DNA of 64,000 nt, taken from positions 2,084,395 through 2,148,394 of the forward strand of contig NZ_AP017928.1 of NCBI RefSeq assembly GCF_003584645.1. The letters are read 5' to 3'. The first letter of the stretch is position 1, and every line of letters starts with the position of its first letter. A program made the translations under genes and the position numbers. Positions 17,016 to 26,565 of the stretch are shown piece by piece. The notes beneath the pieces are model-generated. The model saw nothing but the letters and a program-made list of their open reading frames with translations, did no database searches and was not told the origin of the DNA. The stretch is from Methylocaldum marinum (GTDB lineage Bacteria > Pseudomonadota > Gammaproteobacteria > Methylococcales > Methylococcaceae).

Positions 17016-18485
17016 GTGAAAAAACGACAACCGGAACAATTCGAGTTTTTCGAGCAAATCGCCGACCTGGCTTTCGTCAATCCTTTCAGCCGAGAGCGGG
17101 AGTCAGCGGATTGCCGGGTTCTGAACGGTACGCCGGGTCAATGGGATCTTTCTCGGCGTAGCGAAAAAATTCAGGCACTCCTGCGCGAACGCTTACAAGC
17201 CCTAAAGCCGCCGGCTGAATTTCGCATTGGCGATTACCGGGGCCGGGTTCGGGAAATCATGGAATATGCCTGGCTGTTTTATCAGTTCCATGAATTCCAG
17301 GATCGTTTCGATCGGTTCATCGCCGCTCAGGAGCGGGCGGGCGATGAACCGATCGAATTGCCGTTTGCCGACGAGGTGACAGGATGTTTCCGGCGAGCCG
17401 GCTTCGGCGAAGCGGACTGCGCGAAATACATCGGGCTGTTTTATCAGCTGCGCCGCGGTTTCCTTTTCATCAATTCGTCGGTTTCGGGCGATTGCCCGTC
17501 CATTGTCGAGCTGCGCATGCGCTTGTGGAACCATATTTTCACCTTCAATCCGCACTGGTACCTGGATTATCTGATCGGCCGCATGGAGGAATTTTCCACG
17601 CTCCTGCTGGGCGCGACCGGCAGCGGCAAAAGCCTGGCCGCCCGTGCCATCGGCTGTTCCGGCTTTATTCCGTTCGATCTCAAGCGGCGCCGATTCCGGG
17701 AAAGTTTCACCCGCTCCTTCCAGGCGATCAATCTGGCGCAGTTTCCGGCTTCCTTGTTGGAGTCGGAGTTGTTCGGCCACAAGAAGGGCGCGTTTACCGG
17801 CGCCATCGAGAACCATCCGGGCGGGTTCGCGCGCTGTAGCCCATACGGGGCCGTGTTTATCGACGAGATCGGCGATATCGACATCCCGACCCAGGTCAAA
17901 CTCCTGAACGTCATCCAGGACCGGACCTTCAGTCCGGTCGGAAGCCATGAAAGACAGCGCTTTTCCGGGCGCGTGATCAGCGCGACCCACCGCGACATCG
18001 AGCAATTGCGGAGAGACGGCCATTTCAGGGATGACTTGTATTACCGCTTGTGCTCGGACGTGATCGTCGTGCCCGGTCTTCAGCAGCGCTTGCGGGAAAA
18101 CCCGGAAGAGCTGCGTCCGCTGATCGGCAGACTGCTGAAACGGGTCCTCGACAATCCCGACGGACAACTGGTCGCGCGCATAGAAGACCGGATTCGGGAA
18201 ACGGTTCCGCAACATTATTCCTGGCCTGGCAACGTCAGGGAGCTGGAGCAATGCATTCGGCGCATTTGTTTGACCGGCGACTACCGCGGCGCGGAAAACG
18301 CTCGATCGTCCGACGTTGGAACCGCTTTCAGGCTGGCTGAAACCGGCGCTGAACCGGGCGTACAGCAGTTGTTGCAGCAATATTGCCGTTTCCTGTACGA
18401 GAAGTACGGCAGCTACGAAGCAGTCGCGCGAATAACCCGGCTCGATCGGCGTACCGCCAGGAAATATATCGTTGATCCATCTTGA
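17016..18485 (+). CDS. Sigma-54-dependent transcriptional activator
   Basis: A 489-aa bacterial enhancer-binding protein. An unrecognised helical N-terminal domain (about residues 1-180, no receiver, PAS or GAF signature) precedes the AAA+ domain with Walker A GATGSGKS (about 196-203), the GAFTGA sigma-54 contact loop (about residue 254), Walker B AVFIDEIGD and the arginine finger region FRDDLYYRL. The C-terminus (SYEAVARITRLDRRTARKY) is a Fis-like helix-turn-helix. It is divergent from pspA, whose promoter is of sigma-54 type, so it is the likely activator. It starts at GTG; no earlier start is convincing. Confidence 0.85.
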   Translation: MKKRQPEQFEFFEQIADLAFVNPFSRERESADCRVLNGTPGQWDLSRRSEKIQALLRERLQALKPPAEFRIGDYRGRVREIMEYAWLFYQFHEFQDRFDRFIAAQERAGDEPIELPFADEVTGCFRRAGFGEADCAKYIGLFYQLRRGFLFINSSVSGDCPSIVELRMRLWNHIFTFNPHWYLDYLIGRMEEFSTLLLGATGSGKSLAARAIGCSGFIPFDLKRRRFRESFTRSFQAINLAQFPASLLESELFGHKKGAFTGAIENHPGGFARCSPYGAVFIDEIGDIDIPTQVKLLNVIQDRTFSPVGSHERQRFSGRVISATHRDIEQLRRDGHFRDDLYYRLCSDVIVVPGLQQRLRENPEELRPLIGRLLKRVLDNPDGQLVARIEDRIRETVPQHYSWPGNVRELEQCIRRICLTGDYRGAENARSSDVGTAFRLAETGAEPGVQQLLQQYCRFLYEKYGSYEAVARITRLDRRTARKYIVDPS

Positions 18486-19203
18486 TCCCGCCCCGCTCGC
18501 CGAACAGCGGGCAGCGATGCGCGGTCCGGCGCCGTTCGGTCCCGGCATGCCGCAGTGGCATGGCGGTCATCCGGCAGACCTCCCGTACGGTTTCCCGATT
18601 CCGGCGAGAAGGCTTTTTCGAAGCGCCGAGTGAAGTTGTCCACTGTCAAGCCTTGACAGACGGAATGAGGGACTGCTCCTCCCGGCGACAAAACCGTAAG
18701 CTATTGATGTGCCGTTCAAGAACTGATGTATTGCGAAAAATCAAGCACATAGCTCTAGGGGCATCGAAAGGACAATGCCTGAGCAGAACCTGATCAGGTC
18801 AACGGAAAGCCTGAAAATACGGGCGGTGGCCTGGACCATCCCCAAGTTTATCCACAGGGTTGTCCACGAAATATGTGGATAGTATGGCAAGCGTATTACA
18901 TCGTGTAAGGCGAAGCTGACAAGAAAATCCGCAGAAACTTACAGCTCTTCTGCCTGCCGTCGCGTTTTAAGCACCGGCGTTGCCTACTAAACTTCACGTC
19001 GTGTCGGGCCGGATTCCGGGATCGGGCGCCAGATCGAGGAATGTGAACCGAAAGCATACCCCCCGAGAAGGAATCCATGTCAGTCCGACCAGTCATTTCG
19101 ACGGAGCAAGAGACGGCCTTGAAACCGTCTGTTTCCTACCGGCCGCTCAGCGCGCCGAGGCTTCGTTCGAACGTGTACTACCCAACTGAATACGGAGGAC
19201 ATC
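18486..19203. other. Long intergenic region, no gene seen
   Basis: About 720 bases without a supported gene. It contains an 8-bp inverted repeat (CTGTCAAG, one base, CTTGACAG at 18643-18659) and a small group of DnaA-box-like sequences listed separately. Confidence 0.45.
18848..18881. promoter_or_regulatory. Cluster of DnaA-box-like sites
   Basis: A perfect TTATCCACA at 18848-18856, TTGTCCACG at 18860-18868 and an inverted TATCCACA at 18874-18881 lie within 34 bp; a further TTGTCCACT is at 18636. No replication gene or AT-rich unwinding element is adjacent, so an origin is unlikely; a DnaA-regulated or titration site is possible. Confidence 0.35.
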
Positions 19204-19611
19204 TTGGATAATCCATACAAACCACCTCTTGCACGCGTTGCCGACATTCCCTCGAGTGAAAACAATTCCGGCGGCGGCAGTTCAATCGTCATTCCGCCCG
19301 GAGTGCGGGGCTGGAGCTGGGGGGCCTTCCTGCTAACCTGGATCTGGGCCGTGTTCAACAGAACCTGGATAGGTTTGCTCTGCCTTATCCCATATATCGG
19401 CTTCGTCTTTAGTGTCTATCTCGGGATTAGAGGACGAGAGCTGGCGTGGAGAAACAAGCGCTGGGACAGTCTCGAACACTTCAACCAGATTCAGCGGCGC
19501 TGGTCCATCGGGGGGCTGATAATCGTCGTAGGCGGTGTCGGCTTCGGCATTCTGGCCGCTATCCTGATCCCCGCCTACCACGATTACATGATACGTGCGA
19601 ATGGCGGCTAG
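19204..19611 (+). CDS. Small two-helix membrane protein, unknown
   Basis: A 135-aa protein with TTG start supported by GGAGG five bases upstream. It has a proline-rich cytosolic start, a hydrophobic hairpin (WGAFLLTWIWAVFNRTWIG ... YIGFVFSVYLGIRG), a charged loop (RGRELAWRNKRWDS) and a final helix GFGILAAILIPAYHDYM. The last segment resembles a type IV pilin N-terminal helix (IAILAAIAIPAYxDY), although it is C-terminal here. No function assigned. Confidence 0.6.
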   Translation: MDNPYKPPLARVADIPSSENNSGGGSSIVIPPGVRGWSWGAFLLTWIWAVFNRTWIGLLCLIPYIGFVFSVYLGIRGRELAWRNKRWDSLEHFNQIQRRWSIGGLIIVVGGVGFGILAAILIPAYHDYMIRANGG

Positions 19612-19634
19612 AAGATTTTCGTACCTGCCGGGGA

Positions 19635-19678
19635 AACCGCGATTAGGTCGGGAATCCGTTTCCGACCTAATCGCGGTT
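19635..19678. terminator. 17-bp hairpin downstream of the small membrane gene
   Basis: AACCGCGATTAGGTCGG (19635-19651) pairs perfectly with 19662-19678 around a 10-base loop. It lies 24 bp after the TAG at 19611. There is no T-run, so termination would be weak or depend on the structure alone; it is also a variant of the dispersed AGGTCGG repeat family. Confidence 0.5.
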
Positions 19679-20054
19679 CGGCGAGGCTCGGCGGAAATAT
19701 TCGGCTGCCGATCGTGCCGCTGCAGGTCGCGAATGCCTCCGCGACATCACGCCGCTCGGCCGCGGCTTGCATCCTGATTTCCAAAACGGTCTCTACTCGC
19801 AAGCTCCCGTAGGGTAGATTCGAAATTGCTCCGAGCGCGGCGTCGGACGAGTTTCCCCGGATCGACACCACTCGAACACTCAATCGATTTCCGGGCCGGC
19901 GCGCCCGGCCCGATCTTCTTCCCTTCCCTTTTGTCACCAAACCGACCCGGTCATGTAACAGATCGGTAAGCAGACTGAAATTTTCCGCCCGTATGATCCG
20001 CTCGGCATCGGCGTACGCACGCGTTGCTTCCGATAACCGAGAAGGAGAATGACA
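19679..20054. other. Intergenic leader of the phosphoesterase gene
   Basis: About 375 bases with no supported gene. GAAGGAGA immediately precedes the phosphoesterase start. Confidence 0.4.
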
Positions 20055-23006
20055 ATGAGCTTTCCATGGCATACGAAAACGGCCGCTATTCTTTCGATCG
20101 AACTGATCCTGCTATTGGGGACACCCGCGCATGCACGGACCGGTAGCCACGAGGCCGGGCCCCCAACCCGCATGGGCACCGTGCTCAGCGAGGGAGAATT
20201 TCTGCCGACCGGCAAGCGCGTCACGCCCGATGCCGCGCCTCACGCCCTATTCCAGCCGCTCAACCCGGGCCTGCCCTCGCGTCCCGAATTCCTCGCGGAT
20301 CACGCCGTGGATACCGCCGTCAGCCCGGACGGCAAGACTCTGCTCATCCTGACCAGCGGCTACAACCGCAACAACGGTCCGACCGGTTCCCGGGTGGCGG
20401 AAGAATCCCGGGAATACGTGTTCGTGTTCGACATCACCGGCCCCGCGCCGGTCCAAAAACAGGCGGTCCAGGTGCCGAACACCTTCAACGGCCTGGCGTG
20501 GAATCCCAAGGGCCATGAGTTCTACGTATCCGGCGGCGTCGACGACACGGTTCATGTGTTTACGTCGAACGCCGGTCAATGGTCCGAAGCGTCGGAAATC
20601 GCGCTTGGACACAGTAACCAGGGGGCCGGACTCAATATCCGGCCGATGGCCGCGGGCCTGGCGGTCAATGCCAGGGGCGACCGGCTGCTGGTGGCCAATT
20701 ACGAAAACGATTCGGTGAGCCTGATCGACCTGAACACGCGCAGCAAGATCGGCGAACTGGACCTGCGTCCCGGCCGGACCGATCCCTCACAAACCGGCAC
20801 GCCGGGCGGAACGTATCCGCTGGCGGTGTCTTTCAAGGGCGACGACAAGGCCTATGTCTCGTCGCAGCGCGACCGCGAACTGGTGGTTCTCAACCTGGAC
20901 GGCGATGCGATCGGCATCCGCACGCGTATCAAGACCCGCGGCCAGCCGAACAAGATGACCCCGAGCAGGGCCTGGGACCGTCTCTATGTCGCCAGCGACA
21001 ACAGCGATACGGTGCTGGTCGTCGACACCGGCGAGGACCGGATCGTCGAGGAAATTCTGACCACCGCACCGGAGCAGGTTTTCCCGCGGGCGAACAAGTT
21101 CAAGGGCGCCAACCCCAACAACGTCGCGCTTTCCCCGGACGAAAGAAGCTTGTTCGTTACCAACGGCGGGACCAACTCGGTGGCCGTCATCCAGCTCGGA
21201 GGCCGCCGCGAACATTCCCTCGACAAAAAACGGGGCGGCGACGCCGGCTACCGCAAAAGCCGTTTGATCGGCCTCATTCCCACCGGCTGGTATCCCAACG
21301 CCGTCAGCGTGAGCCCGGACGGCAGCAGACTCTATGTGGTGAACGGCAAGAGCATCGCCGGGCCCAATCCCCAAGCCTGCCGCAATACACTTTCCACCGC
21401 ATCCGGTTCCCTCAGTGCCTGCAACGCCGCCAACCAGTACGTCTGGCAATCGGAAAAAGCGGGCTTCCTGACCCTGCCCGTGCCGGACGGCAAGGACCTC
21501 GCCCGGCTTACCTGGCAGGTGGCCTATAATAACGACTTCCCCACCGTTCGAGACCACGCCCGCTGGAAGGACACCATGGCCTTTCTGCGCAGCCGGATCA
21601 AGCACGTAATCTACGTGGTGAAGGAAAACCGCACCTACGACCAGATCCATGGCGATCTCGAGAAAGGCGATGGCGACCCCGGCCTCGCGATCCTGTCGCC
21701 CTACAGCCCGAACCACAACCGCCTGGCCCGCCAATTCGTAACCCTGGACAATTTCTACGACAGCGGCGAAACCTCCGGGGTAGGCTGGAACTGGACGACG
21801 GCGGCACGGACCACGGATTTCACCGAGAAGACCCAGCCGCCCAACTACGCCGGGCGCGGCCTGAGCTACGACTGGGAGGGCGCCAACCGTAACTTCCCGG
21901 TGTCGTTCACGCCGGAAGAGCGAGAGGCTTCCGGTTTCACCGATCCCGATATGCTCGCCGGCAGCGCCGACGTCGCGGCCCCGGACTCCCGGGATGGCGA
22001 AGCGGGAACCGGCTATTTGTGGGATGCCGCCCTGCGCGCCGGCTTGACCATCCGGAATTACGGTTTCTACGTATCCAACCTGCCCGGAGCCCCGGTGGTG
22101 GACAAACCCTTCGAGCAAGGCGTCAAACAGGCGGTGGCGCTGAAGCAGGCGCTGAAACCGCACACCGACGAATATTTCAGGGGTTACGACCAGAACAATT
22201 CGGACTTTTACCTGTTCCGGGAGTGGGAGAGGGAGTTCGACCAGTACGCGGAAAAAGGCCGGCTCCCCAACCTGTCCTTGGTTCGGCTGCCGCACGACCA
22301 TTTCGGAAACTTCGGCAGCGCCCGATTCGGCGTGAACACGGTACCGGCCCAGATGGCGGATAACGACTATGCCGTGGGCCGGCTGGTGGAAAAAGTCGCC
22401 AACAGCCGGTTCAAGAACGACACCCTGGTGTTCATTATCGAAGACGATGCCCAGAACGGCGGCGACCACGTCGACGCGCACCGCAGCATCGCCTATGTCG
22501 TGGGTCCGTACGTGAAACAGGGAGCGCTGGTGTCCACCCGGTATACCACGGTAAGCATGATCCGAACGATCGAGGAAGTCCTGGGACTCCCGCCGCTGGG
22601 CATCAACGACGGTTTGACCGCCCCGATGGCCGACATTTTCGACAAAAAACAGAAATCCTGGAACTACCAGGCCGTGGTGCCGGACATTCTTTACACCACC
22701 GAGCTCGAGCTGCCGCCGCGCGACACCGCCCCGGTCGCATCGGCACCCGCCTGCCCCGGCATGCCCAGGGCGGACGCCGCCTACTGGAACGCGGCCATGA
22801 GCCGGCAGGATTTCTCCGTGGAGGACAAACTGGACGTTGACGCCTTCAACCGCGCGCTGTGGAAAGGACTGAAGGGAGAAAACGTTCCGTATCCGGAAGA
22901 GCGCCACGGACGCGATCTCCGCAAAGGACGGGAAGCGCTCCTGAAAATCCACGCGGCCCGCACCGAAACCCTGTGCGCCAGGAAGAGCGTGGCTGCGGCG
23001 GACTAA
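20055..23006 (+). CDS. YncE-type beta-propeller / phosphoesterase fusion, secreted
   Basis: A roughly 983-aa exported protein. The second ATG (20055) is preferred: the first (20049) is only one base from GGAG. After a signal peptide (AILSIELILLLGTPAHA) come YVTN-like propeller blades (AVSPDGKTLLILTSG; GLAVNARGDRLLVANYENDS; NVALSPDERSLFVTNGGTNS; AVSVSPDGSRLYVVNGKS), then from about residue 517 a phosphoesterase domain of the phospholipase C/acid phosphatase family: VIYVVKENRTYDQIHGDL, TLDNFYDSGETSGVGWNW and, near the end, FIIEDDAQNGGDHVDAHRS. It should hydrolyse phosphate esters in the periplasm or outside. A TonB receptor gene follows 118 bp downstream, suggesting linked scavenging and uptake. 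Confidence 0.85.
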   Translation: MSFPWHTKTAAILSIELILLLGTPAHARTGSHEAGPPTRMGTVLSEGEFLPTGKRVTPDAAPHALFQPLNPGLPSRPEFLADHAVDTAVSPDGKTLLILTSGYNRNNGPTGSRVAEESREYVFVFDITGPAPVQKQAVQVPNTFNGLAWNPKGHEFYVSGGVDDTVHVFTSNAGQWSEASEIALGHSNQGAGLNIRPMAAGLAVNARGDRLLVANYENDSVSLIDLNTRSKIGELDLRPGRTDPSQTGTPGGTYPLAVSFKGDDKAYVSSQRDRELVVLNLDGDAIGIRTRIKTRGQPNKMTPSRAWDRLYVASDNSDTVLVVDTGEDRIVEEILTTAPEQVFPRANKFKGANPNNVALSPDERSLFVTNGGTNSVAVIQLGGRREHSLDKKRGGDAGYRKSRLIGLIPTGWYPNAVSVSPDGSRLYVVNGKSIAGPNPQACRNTLSTASGSLSACNAANQYVWQSEKAGFLTLPVPDGKDLARLTWQVAYNNDFPTVRDHARWKDTMAFLRSRIKHVIYVVKENRTYDQIHGDLEKGDGDPGLAILSPYSPNHNRLARQFVTLDNFYDSGETSGVGWNWTTAARTTDFTEKTQPPNYAGRGLSYDWEGANRNFPVSFTPEEREASGFTDPDMLAGSADVAAPDSRDGEAGTGYLWDAALRAGLTIRNYGFYVSNLPGAPVVDKPFEQGVKQAVALKQALKPHTDEYFRGYDQNNSDFYLFREWEREFDQYAEKGRLPNLSLVRLPHDHFGNFGSARFGVNTVPAQMADNDYAVGRLVEKVANSRFKNDTLVFIIEDDAQNGGDHVDAHRSIAYVVGPYVKQGALVSTRYTTVSMIRTIEEVLGLPPLGINDGLTAPMADIFDKKQKSWNYQAVVPDILYTTELELPPRDTAPVASAPACPGMPRADAAYWNAAMSRQDFSVEDKLDVDAFNRALWKGLKGENVPYPEERHGRDLRKGREALLKIHAARTETLCARKSVAAAD

Positions 23007-23124
23007 GCTCCCGCAGCAGGCTCGTCAGCCCGCCGGCCGCGGTTATTCGCGCCCGGCGGCTGCAGGCGGCAGACACTACCCGAATCGCTCCTGCTCCGGC
23101 AGCCTCCAAGTTTTCCTACTGTTC

Positions 23125-25140
23125 GTGATCACCCGATATTCCTTTTTTTCAGCGCTGACTCTGTTCATCGCCGTTTCCGCTTTCGCGGACGAACATCCGT
23201 CGCACCTGCCCCGTATAGTTGTCACCGCAACCCAGAGCGAGCGCGACGCCTTTCTCGTGCCTCAGGCCGTATCCACCATAACCCCGGAATTCATCGACAA
23301 CTCGCTAGAGTCCATGACTCCGGACCTGTTCCGATTTACACCGGGAGTGTACATCCAGAAAACCAACCAGGGCGGCGGGTCGCCTTTCATCCGCGGCCTC
23401 ACCGGCAAACAGGTCCTGATCCTGGTCGACGGCGTCCGCCTGAACAACTCGTTCTACCGCTTCGGTCCGCACCAGTATCTCAACACCATCGATCCGCACA
23501 TCATCGAGCGCATCGAAACCGTGAGAGGGCCGTCCTCGGTACTCTACGGCACCGACGCTCTGGGTGGGGCGATCAATATCATCACGCGCAAACGCACCGA
23601 TTTTTCCAAATCGCTGGGCTATGACGGCCTGCTTTCGGCGCATTTCGAAAGCGCGTCGGAAGCCGGCGTATTCCGGGGACAAATGGAAGGCAACTGGAAC
23701 CGGCTCGGAATCATCGCCGGAGCGACCGGAAAACGCTATGACGACCTCGACGGAGGCGGTTCTTCGGGCAAACAGATTCCCAGCGCTTATGACGAAGCCG
23801 ATGCGGACATCAAGCTGAACTATCGCCTGAACGAAGACGAGGAACTGGTCTTCGCCGCTCAGTACACCCGTCAGTTCGACGTTCCGAAGACCAGCGAGGT
23901 CACCCTGGGCGACAAACTGAAATTCAATTACGCGCCCCAGGAACGGCGCTTCGGTTACCTCGAATACCGGGCGAACCGGCTCGGCATCTTCGACGGCGTG
24001 CGCCTCAACATCTCCTACAACAACCAGCGGGAAGGAGAAGAAATCATCGGAGAACGAACGCCCGGCATCGAGACGCGCGAACTCACCGACGTCGATACGA
24101 TAGGCTTCACGCTGCAATTGAAGAATCGCGTGCTCGACAGCCACGTCCTAACCTACGGCGCGGAGTACTACCACGACGATTATCAGACCCGCATGAAACG
24201 GCGCGATCGGACGACCGGCTCGAAACGGACCTTATCCCCCGGCACGCCCGATGGTGCGACTTACGAGAGCTGGGCCGTGTATCTCCAGGATGAGGCCCAT
24301 CTGCTGGATACCCTGGACGGCGTGTTCGGCATCCGCTACAACCGGTACGAAGCGGCCGGCGAGGTGGCCGACCAAACCCTCGGCTTCGAGACGGACGCCG
24401 TCGCCGGCAACCTCAACCTGGCTTACCGGCTCACGCCGAATCTCAATCTGGTGGGAGGCCTGGCGTTCGGATTCCGCGCACCCAACATGGAGGATTTTTT
24501 CGGCCGCGTGGACTTCTTCAACGAAATTCCCAATACGTCTCTTCAGCCCGAGGAATCCTTCAGCAAGGAAATCGGCCTCAAGTATCGCAGCCAGGCGCTG
24601 AGCGCCGAGGTGTTTTACTTCCACACCGACTACGAGGGATTCATCGACCGGGCCACCGTGGGCCGGCAACCCGACGGCACGCCGATCAAGCAGCGCCGGA
24701 ACATCAACGATGCCGAAATTCAGGGGGTGGAAGCCGGCACCGAGTTCTGGCTGAACCCGCAATGGCGATTCGGGGCGAGCCTGACCTGGACCGAAGGCCG
24801 CGATGCGCGGACCAAGGCTCCGTTGCGGCGCATTCCGCCGCTATACGGTTCCGCCCGCCTGGTTTACTACCCCGCCGATCGCGTGTGGATCGAAGGCTCG
24901 GTGTGGTGGGCGGACGATCAGGACCAACTGGCCGCCGGAGACATCGAGGACCCGCGGATCGGTCCCGACGGCACGCCGGGCTATACCGCATTCGGCCTCA
25001 AGGCGGGCTACACGCCGCATCCCCGGCACGAACTGCTGGTGGGCCTCGAAAACCTCAGCGACAAGCAATACAAGGCGCACGGTTCCGGCATCTTCGCACC
25101 GGGACTCAATGTCCTGGCGACTTATCGGTTCAGGTTCTAG
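23125..25140 (+). CDS. TonB-dependent outer-membrane receptor
   Basis: A 671-aa receptor with GTG start, signal peptide (FFSALTLFIAVSAFA), a TonB-box region (RIVVTATQ, about residue 30), the plug domain (FRFTPGVYIQKTNQGGGSPF, then GKQVLILVDGVRLNN and ETVRGPSSVLYGTDALGGAI) and a long beta-barrel ending in ..LATYRFRF with the usual C-terminal Phe. It imports a scarce ligand using TonB energy. HxF/haem motifs are not obvious, so siderophore, haem or an organophosphate are all open; linkage to the phosphoesterase is the only clue. Confidence 0.85.
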   Translation: MITRYSFFSALTLFIAVSAFADEHPSHLPRIVVTATQSERDAFLVPQAVSTITPEFIDNSLESMTPDLFRFTPGVYIQKTNQGGGSPFIRGLTGKQVLILVDGVRLNNSFYRFGPHQYLNTIDPHIIERIETVRGPSSVLYGTDALGGAINIITRKRTDFSKSLGYDGLLSAHFESASEAGVFRGQMEGNWNRLGIIAGATGKRYDDLDGGGSSGKQIPSAYDEADADIKLNYRLNEDEELVFAAQYTRQFDVPKTSEVTLGDKLKFNYAPQERRFGYLEYRANRLGIFDGVRLNISYNNQREGEEIIGERTPGIETRELTDVDTIGFTLQLKNRVLDSHVLTYGAEYYHDDYQTRMKRRDRTTGSKRTLSPGTPDGATYESWAVYLQDEAHLLDTLDGVFGIRYNRYEAAGEVADQTLGFETDAVAGNLNLAYRLTPNLNLVGGLAFGFRAPNMEDFFGRVDFFNEIPNTSLQPEESFSKEIGLKYRSQALSAEVFYFHTDYEGFIDRATVGRQPDGTPIKQRRNINDAEIQGVEAGTEFWLNPQWRFGASLTWTEGRDARTKAPLRRIPPLYGSARLVYYPADRVWIEGSVWWADDQDQLAAGDIEDPRIGPDGTPGYTAFGLKAGYTPHPRHELLVGLENLSDKQYKAHGSGIFAPGLNVLATYRFRF

Positions 25141-25313
25141 GCGGCGACCGTCGGCACCGAAGCACATTCAGGAAAGTCCTACGGCATACGAACCGCTCTT
25201 TGCGAGGATTTGCCGGGGATTCGATTGGCTGGGTCGAAACACCCGGGCGACTTGACGTCATGCGCCCAGGGTTTCGAGACGTTCGCAATGCGTCACATTG
25301 CGCGGAAGTATTC

Positions 25314-25470
25314 GTAGGTCGGCAATCCTTTGCCGACAAAGACGCTCGGCCGAAACGTGAACGTCGGGAAGGGATTCCCGACCTACAGGGTGCACGATCG
25401 TAGGTCGGCAATCCTTTGCCGACGCCACCGCCGGGCCGATGCGTTGGTCGGCAAAGGATTGCCGACCTAC
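25314..25470. repeat. Inverted-repeat cluster opening the effector array
   Basis: Four alternately oriented copies of the TAGGTCGGCAATCC-type unit lie head to tail (25314, about 25364, 25409, 25446). The same cluster precedes the second cassette at 27163-27319. It marks the duplication junctions of the array. The rest of 25141-25313 holds no gene. Confidence 0.75.
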
Positions 25471-25487
25471 TAAGGCTTCTTTCACCA

Positions 25488-25515
25488 TTGACCTTGGGGG
25501 AAATGCGTCTATTCT
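25488..25515 (+). promoter_or_regulatory. Sigma-70-type promoter of cassette A
   Basis: TTGACC, 16 bases, TATTCT, followed by GAGGAG before the ATG at 25549. The identical arrangement precedes cassette B at 27346-27373. Confidence 0.55.
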
Positions 25516-25548
25516 TTCCGAAATTCGCATCGAGGAGAGCAAGGACAC

Positions 25549-26565
25549 ATGGCTGAAACGCGGACCAAACCCCATTTTTCGATCGTCGAGAGGCCCGTCA
25601 TGGCGGTAGACCACGCCCGTGAGGTCTACCACAACCCGGATTCGGCCAACCTGGCCTGGTTCTTCCAGCTCAACGAGATCACGGAGGACACCGTCCTGAA
25701 ACCGGGAACCATGTTGGTCGTACCGACCGGTCAGGCCTGCACGGCCGCCGAGGTCCAGCTTGCCGCCAACCTGCGCGACCCTCGGTTCTGGCCGCGCGGC
25801 ATCCGCGGACCGATCGAACACCCGGAGATCACCAACCGGCTTTACGAACTGCTGGAATATACGCAGACACTGCAGACACCCGGCGGGCTCGGGGCTTATG
25901 CCTACGCCGGGCAGCGTCAGATCGAAGATATCACCAAGATTCTCAACGAGCTTCAGAAACTCTACCAGGACACCTATTCGGCCTCGGGCAAGTTGAGCGG
26001 CGCGGCCTTCCAGCACCGCCGCCGGGAACTGCTGAACCGGCTCGACGGCTCGCTGCGCGGCTGGCTGCGCCGCGGCCTGGTCGGTCCCGACGAACCGCTC
26101 ATCCGCCGCAGGTTGGGTCTCTCCAGCAAGCGCATCGTTCACCGCTGGCGGCAAGCGGGCTCCGCTGCCGGCGGGATACCGGAACTGCGTCAACGGATCG
26201 CCGGGCTGAACCGGGCGGCCGGACAGGCCAAGGCGCTCGGCCATATCGGCATCGCCCTGGATACCGCCTGGTCGGCAGCCGAGATCAAGCGCCACATCGA
26301 GGAAAACCGCCGGGACCGAAACCGGCGCATCGCCGGTGAAGCCGGGCGACTGGGTGGCAGTCTCTTGGGCGGCGCAGCGGGCGGCTACGGCGCCTACGGG
26401 CTTTGCAACCTTGCCTTCGGTGTAGCTACGGGTGGGTCCAGCCTGCTCTGGTGCGCTGTCGTCGGGGGCATAGGCAGCTTCGGCGGTGGATATGTTGGCA
26501 GCAAAGGTGTTCCTATACTTGGCGAGTCAATCTACGATGTGACCGAACGGGTGGCCGACTGGTGA
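25549..26565 (+). CDS. LysM-like, glycine-zipper protein, candidate pore-forming effector (copy A)
   Basis: A 338-aa protein. Residues about 19-62 look like a LysM-type module (YHNPDSANLAWFFQLN ... PGTMLVVP). A long basic helical middle follows (RRRELLNRLDGSLRGWLRRG). Near the C-terminus is a glycine zipper (GGSLLGGAAGGYGAYG ... GGIGSFGGGYVGSKG), as in membrane-inserting toxins. There is no signal peptide. The stop overlaps the GTG of a small membrane protein (GTGA), and the pair is tandemly duplicated. This is the behaviour of an interbacterial effector and its immunity protein, perhaps delivered by a type VI system, but no secretion gene is in the window. An ordinary LysM cell-wall protein is the alternative. 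Confidence 0.6.
   Translation: MAETRTKPHFSIVERPVMAVDHAREVYHNPDSANLAWFFQLNEITEDTVLKPGTMLVVPTGQACTAAEVQLAANLRDPRFWPRGIRGPIEHPEITNRLYELLEYTQTLQTPGGLGAYAYAGQRQIEDITKILNELQKLYQDTYSASGKLSGAAFQHRRRELLNRLDGSLRGWLRRGLVGPDEPLIRRRLGLSSKRIVHRWRQAGSAAGGIPELRQRIAGLNRAAGQAKALGHIGIALDTAWSAAEIKRHIEENRRDRNRRIAGEAGRLGGSLLGGAAGGYGAYGLCNLAFGVATGGSSLLWCAVVGGIGSFGGGYVGSKGVPILGESIYDVTERVADW

Noticed and set aside
18848..18881. Replication origin
   Set aside because: DnaA-box-like sites only; no dnaA, dnaN, parAB or AT-rich unwinding element nearby.
20787..22952. A 721-codon minus-strand frame
   Set aside because: Antisense to the phosphoesterase gene, which has unambiguous motifs.
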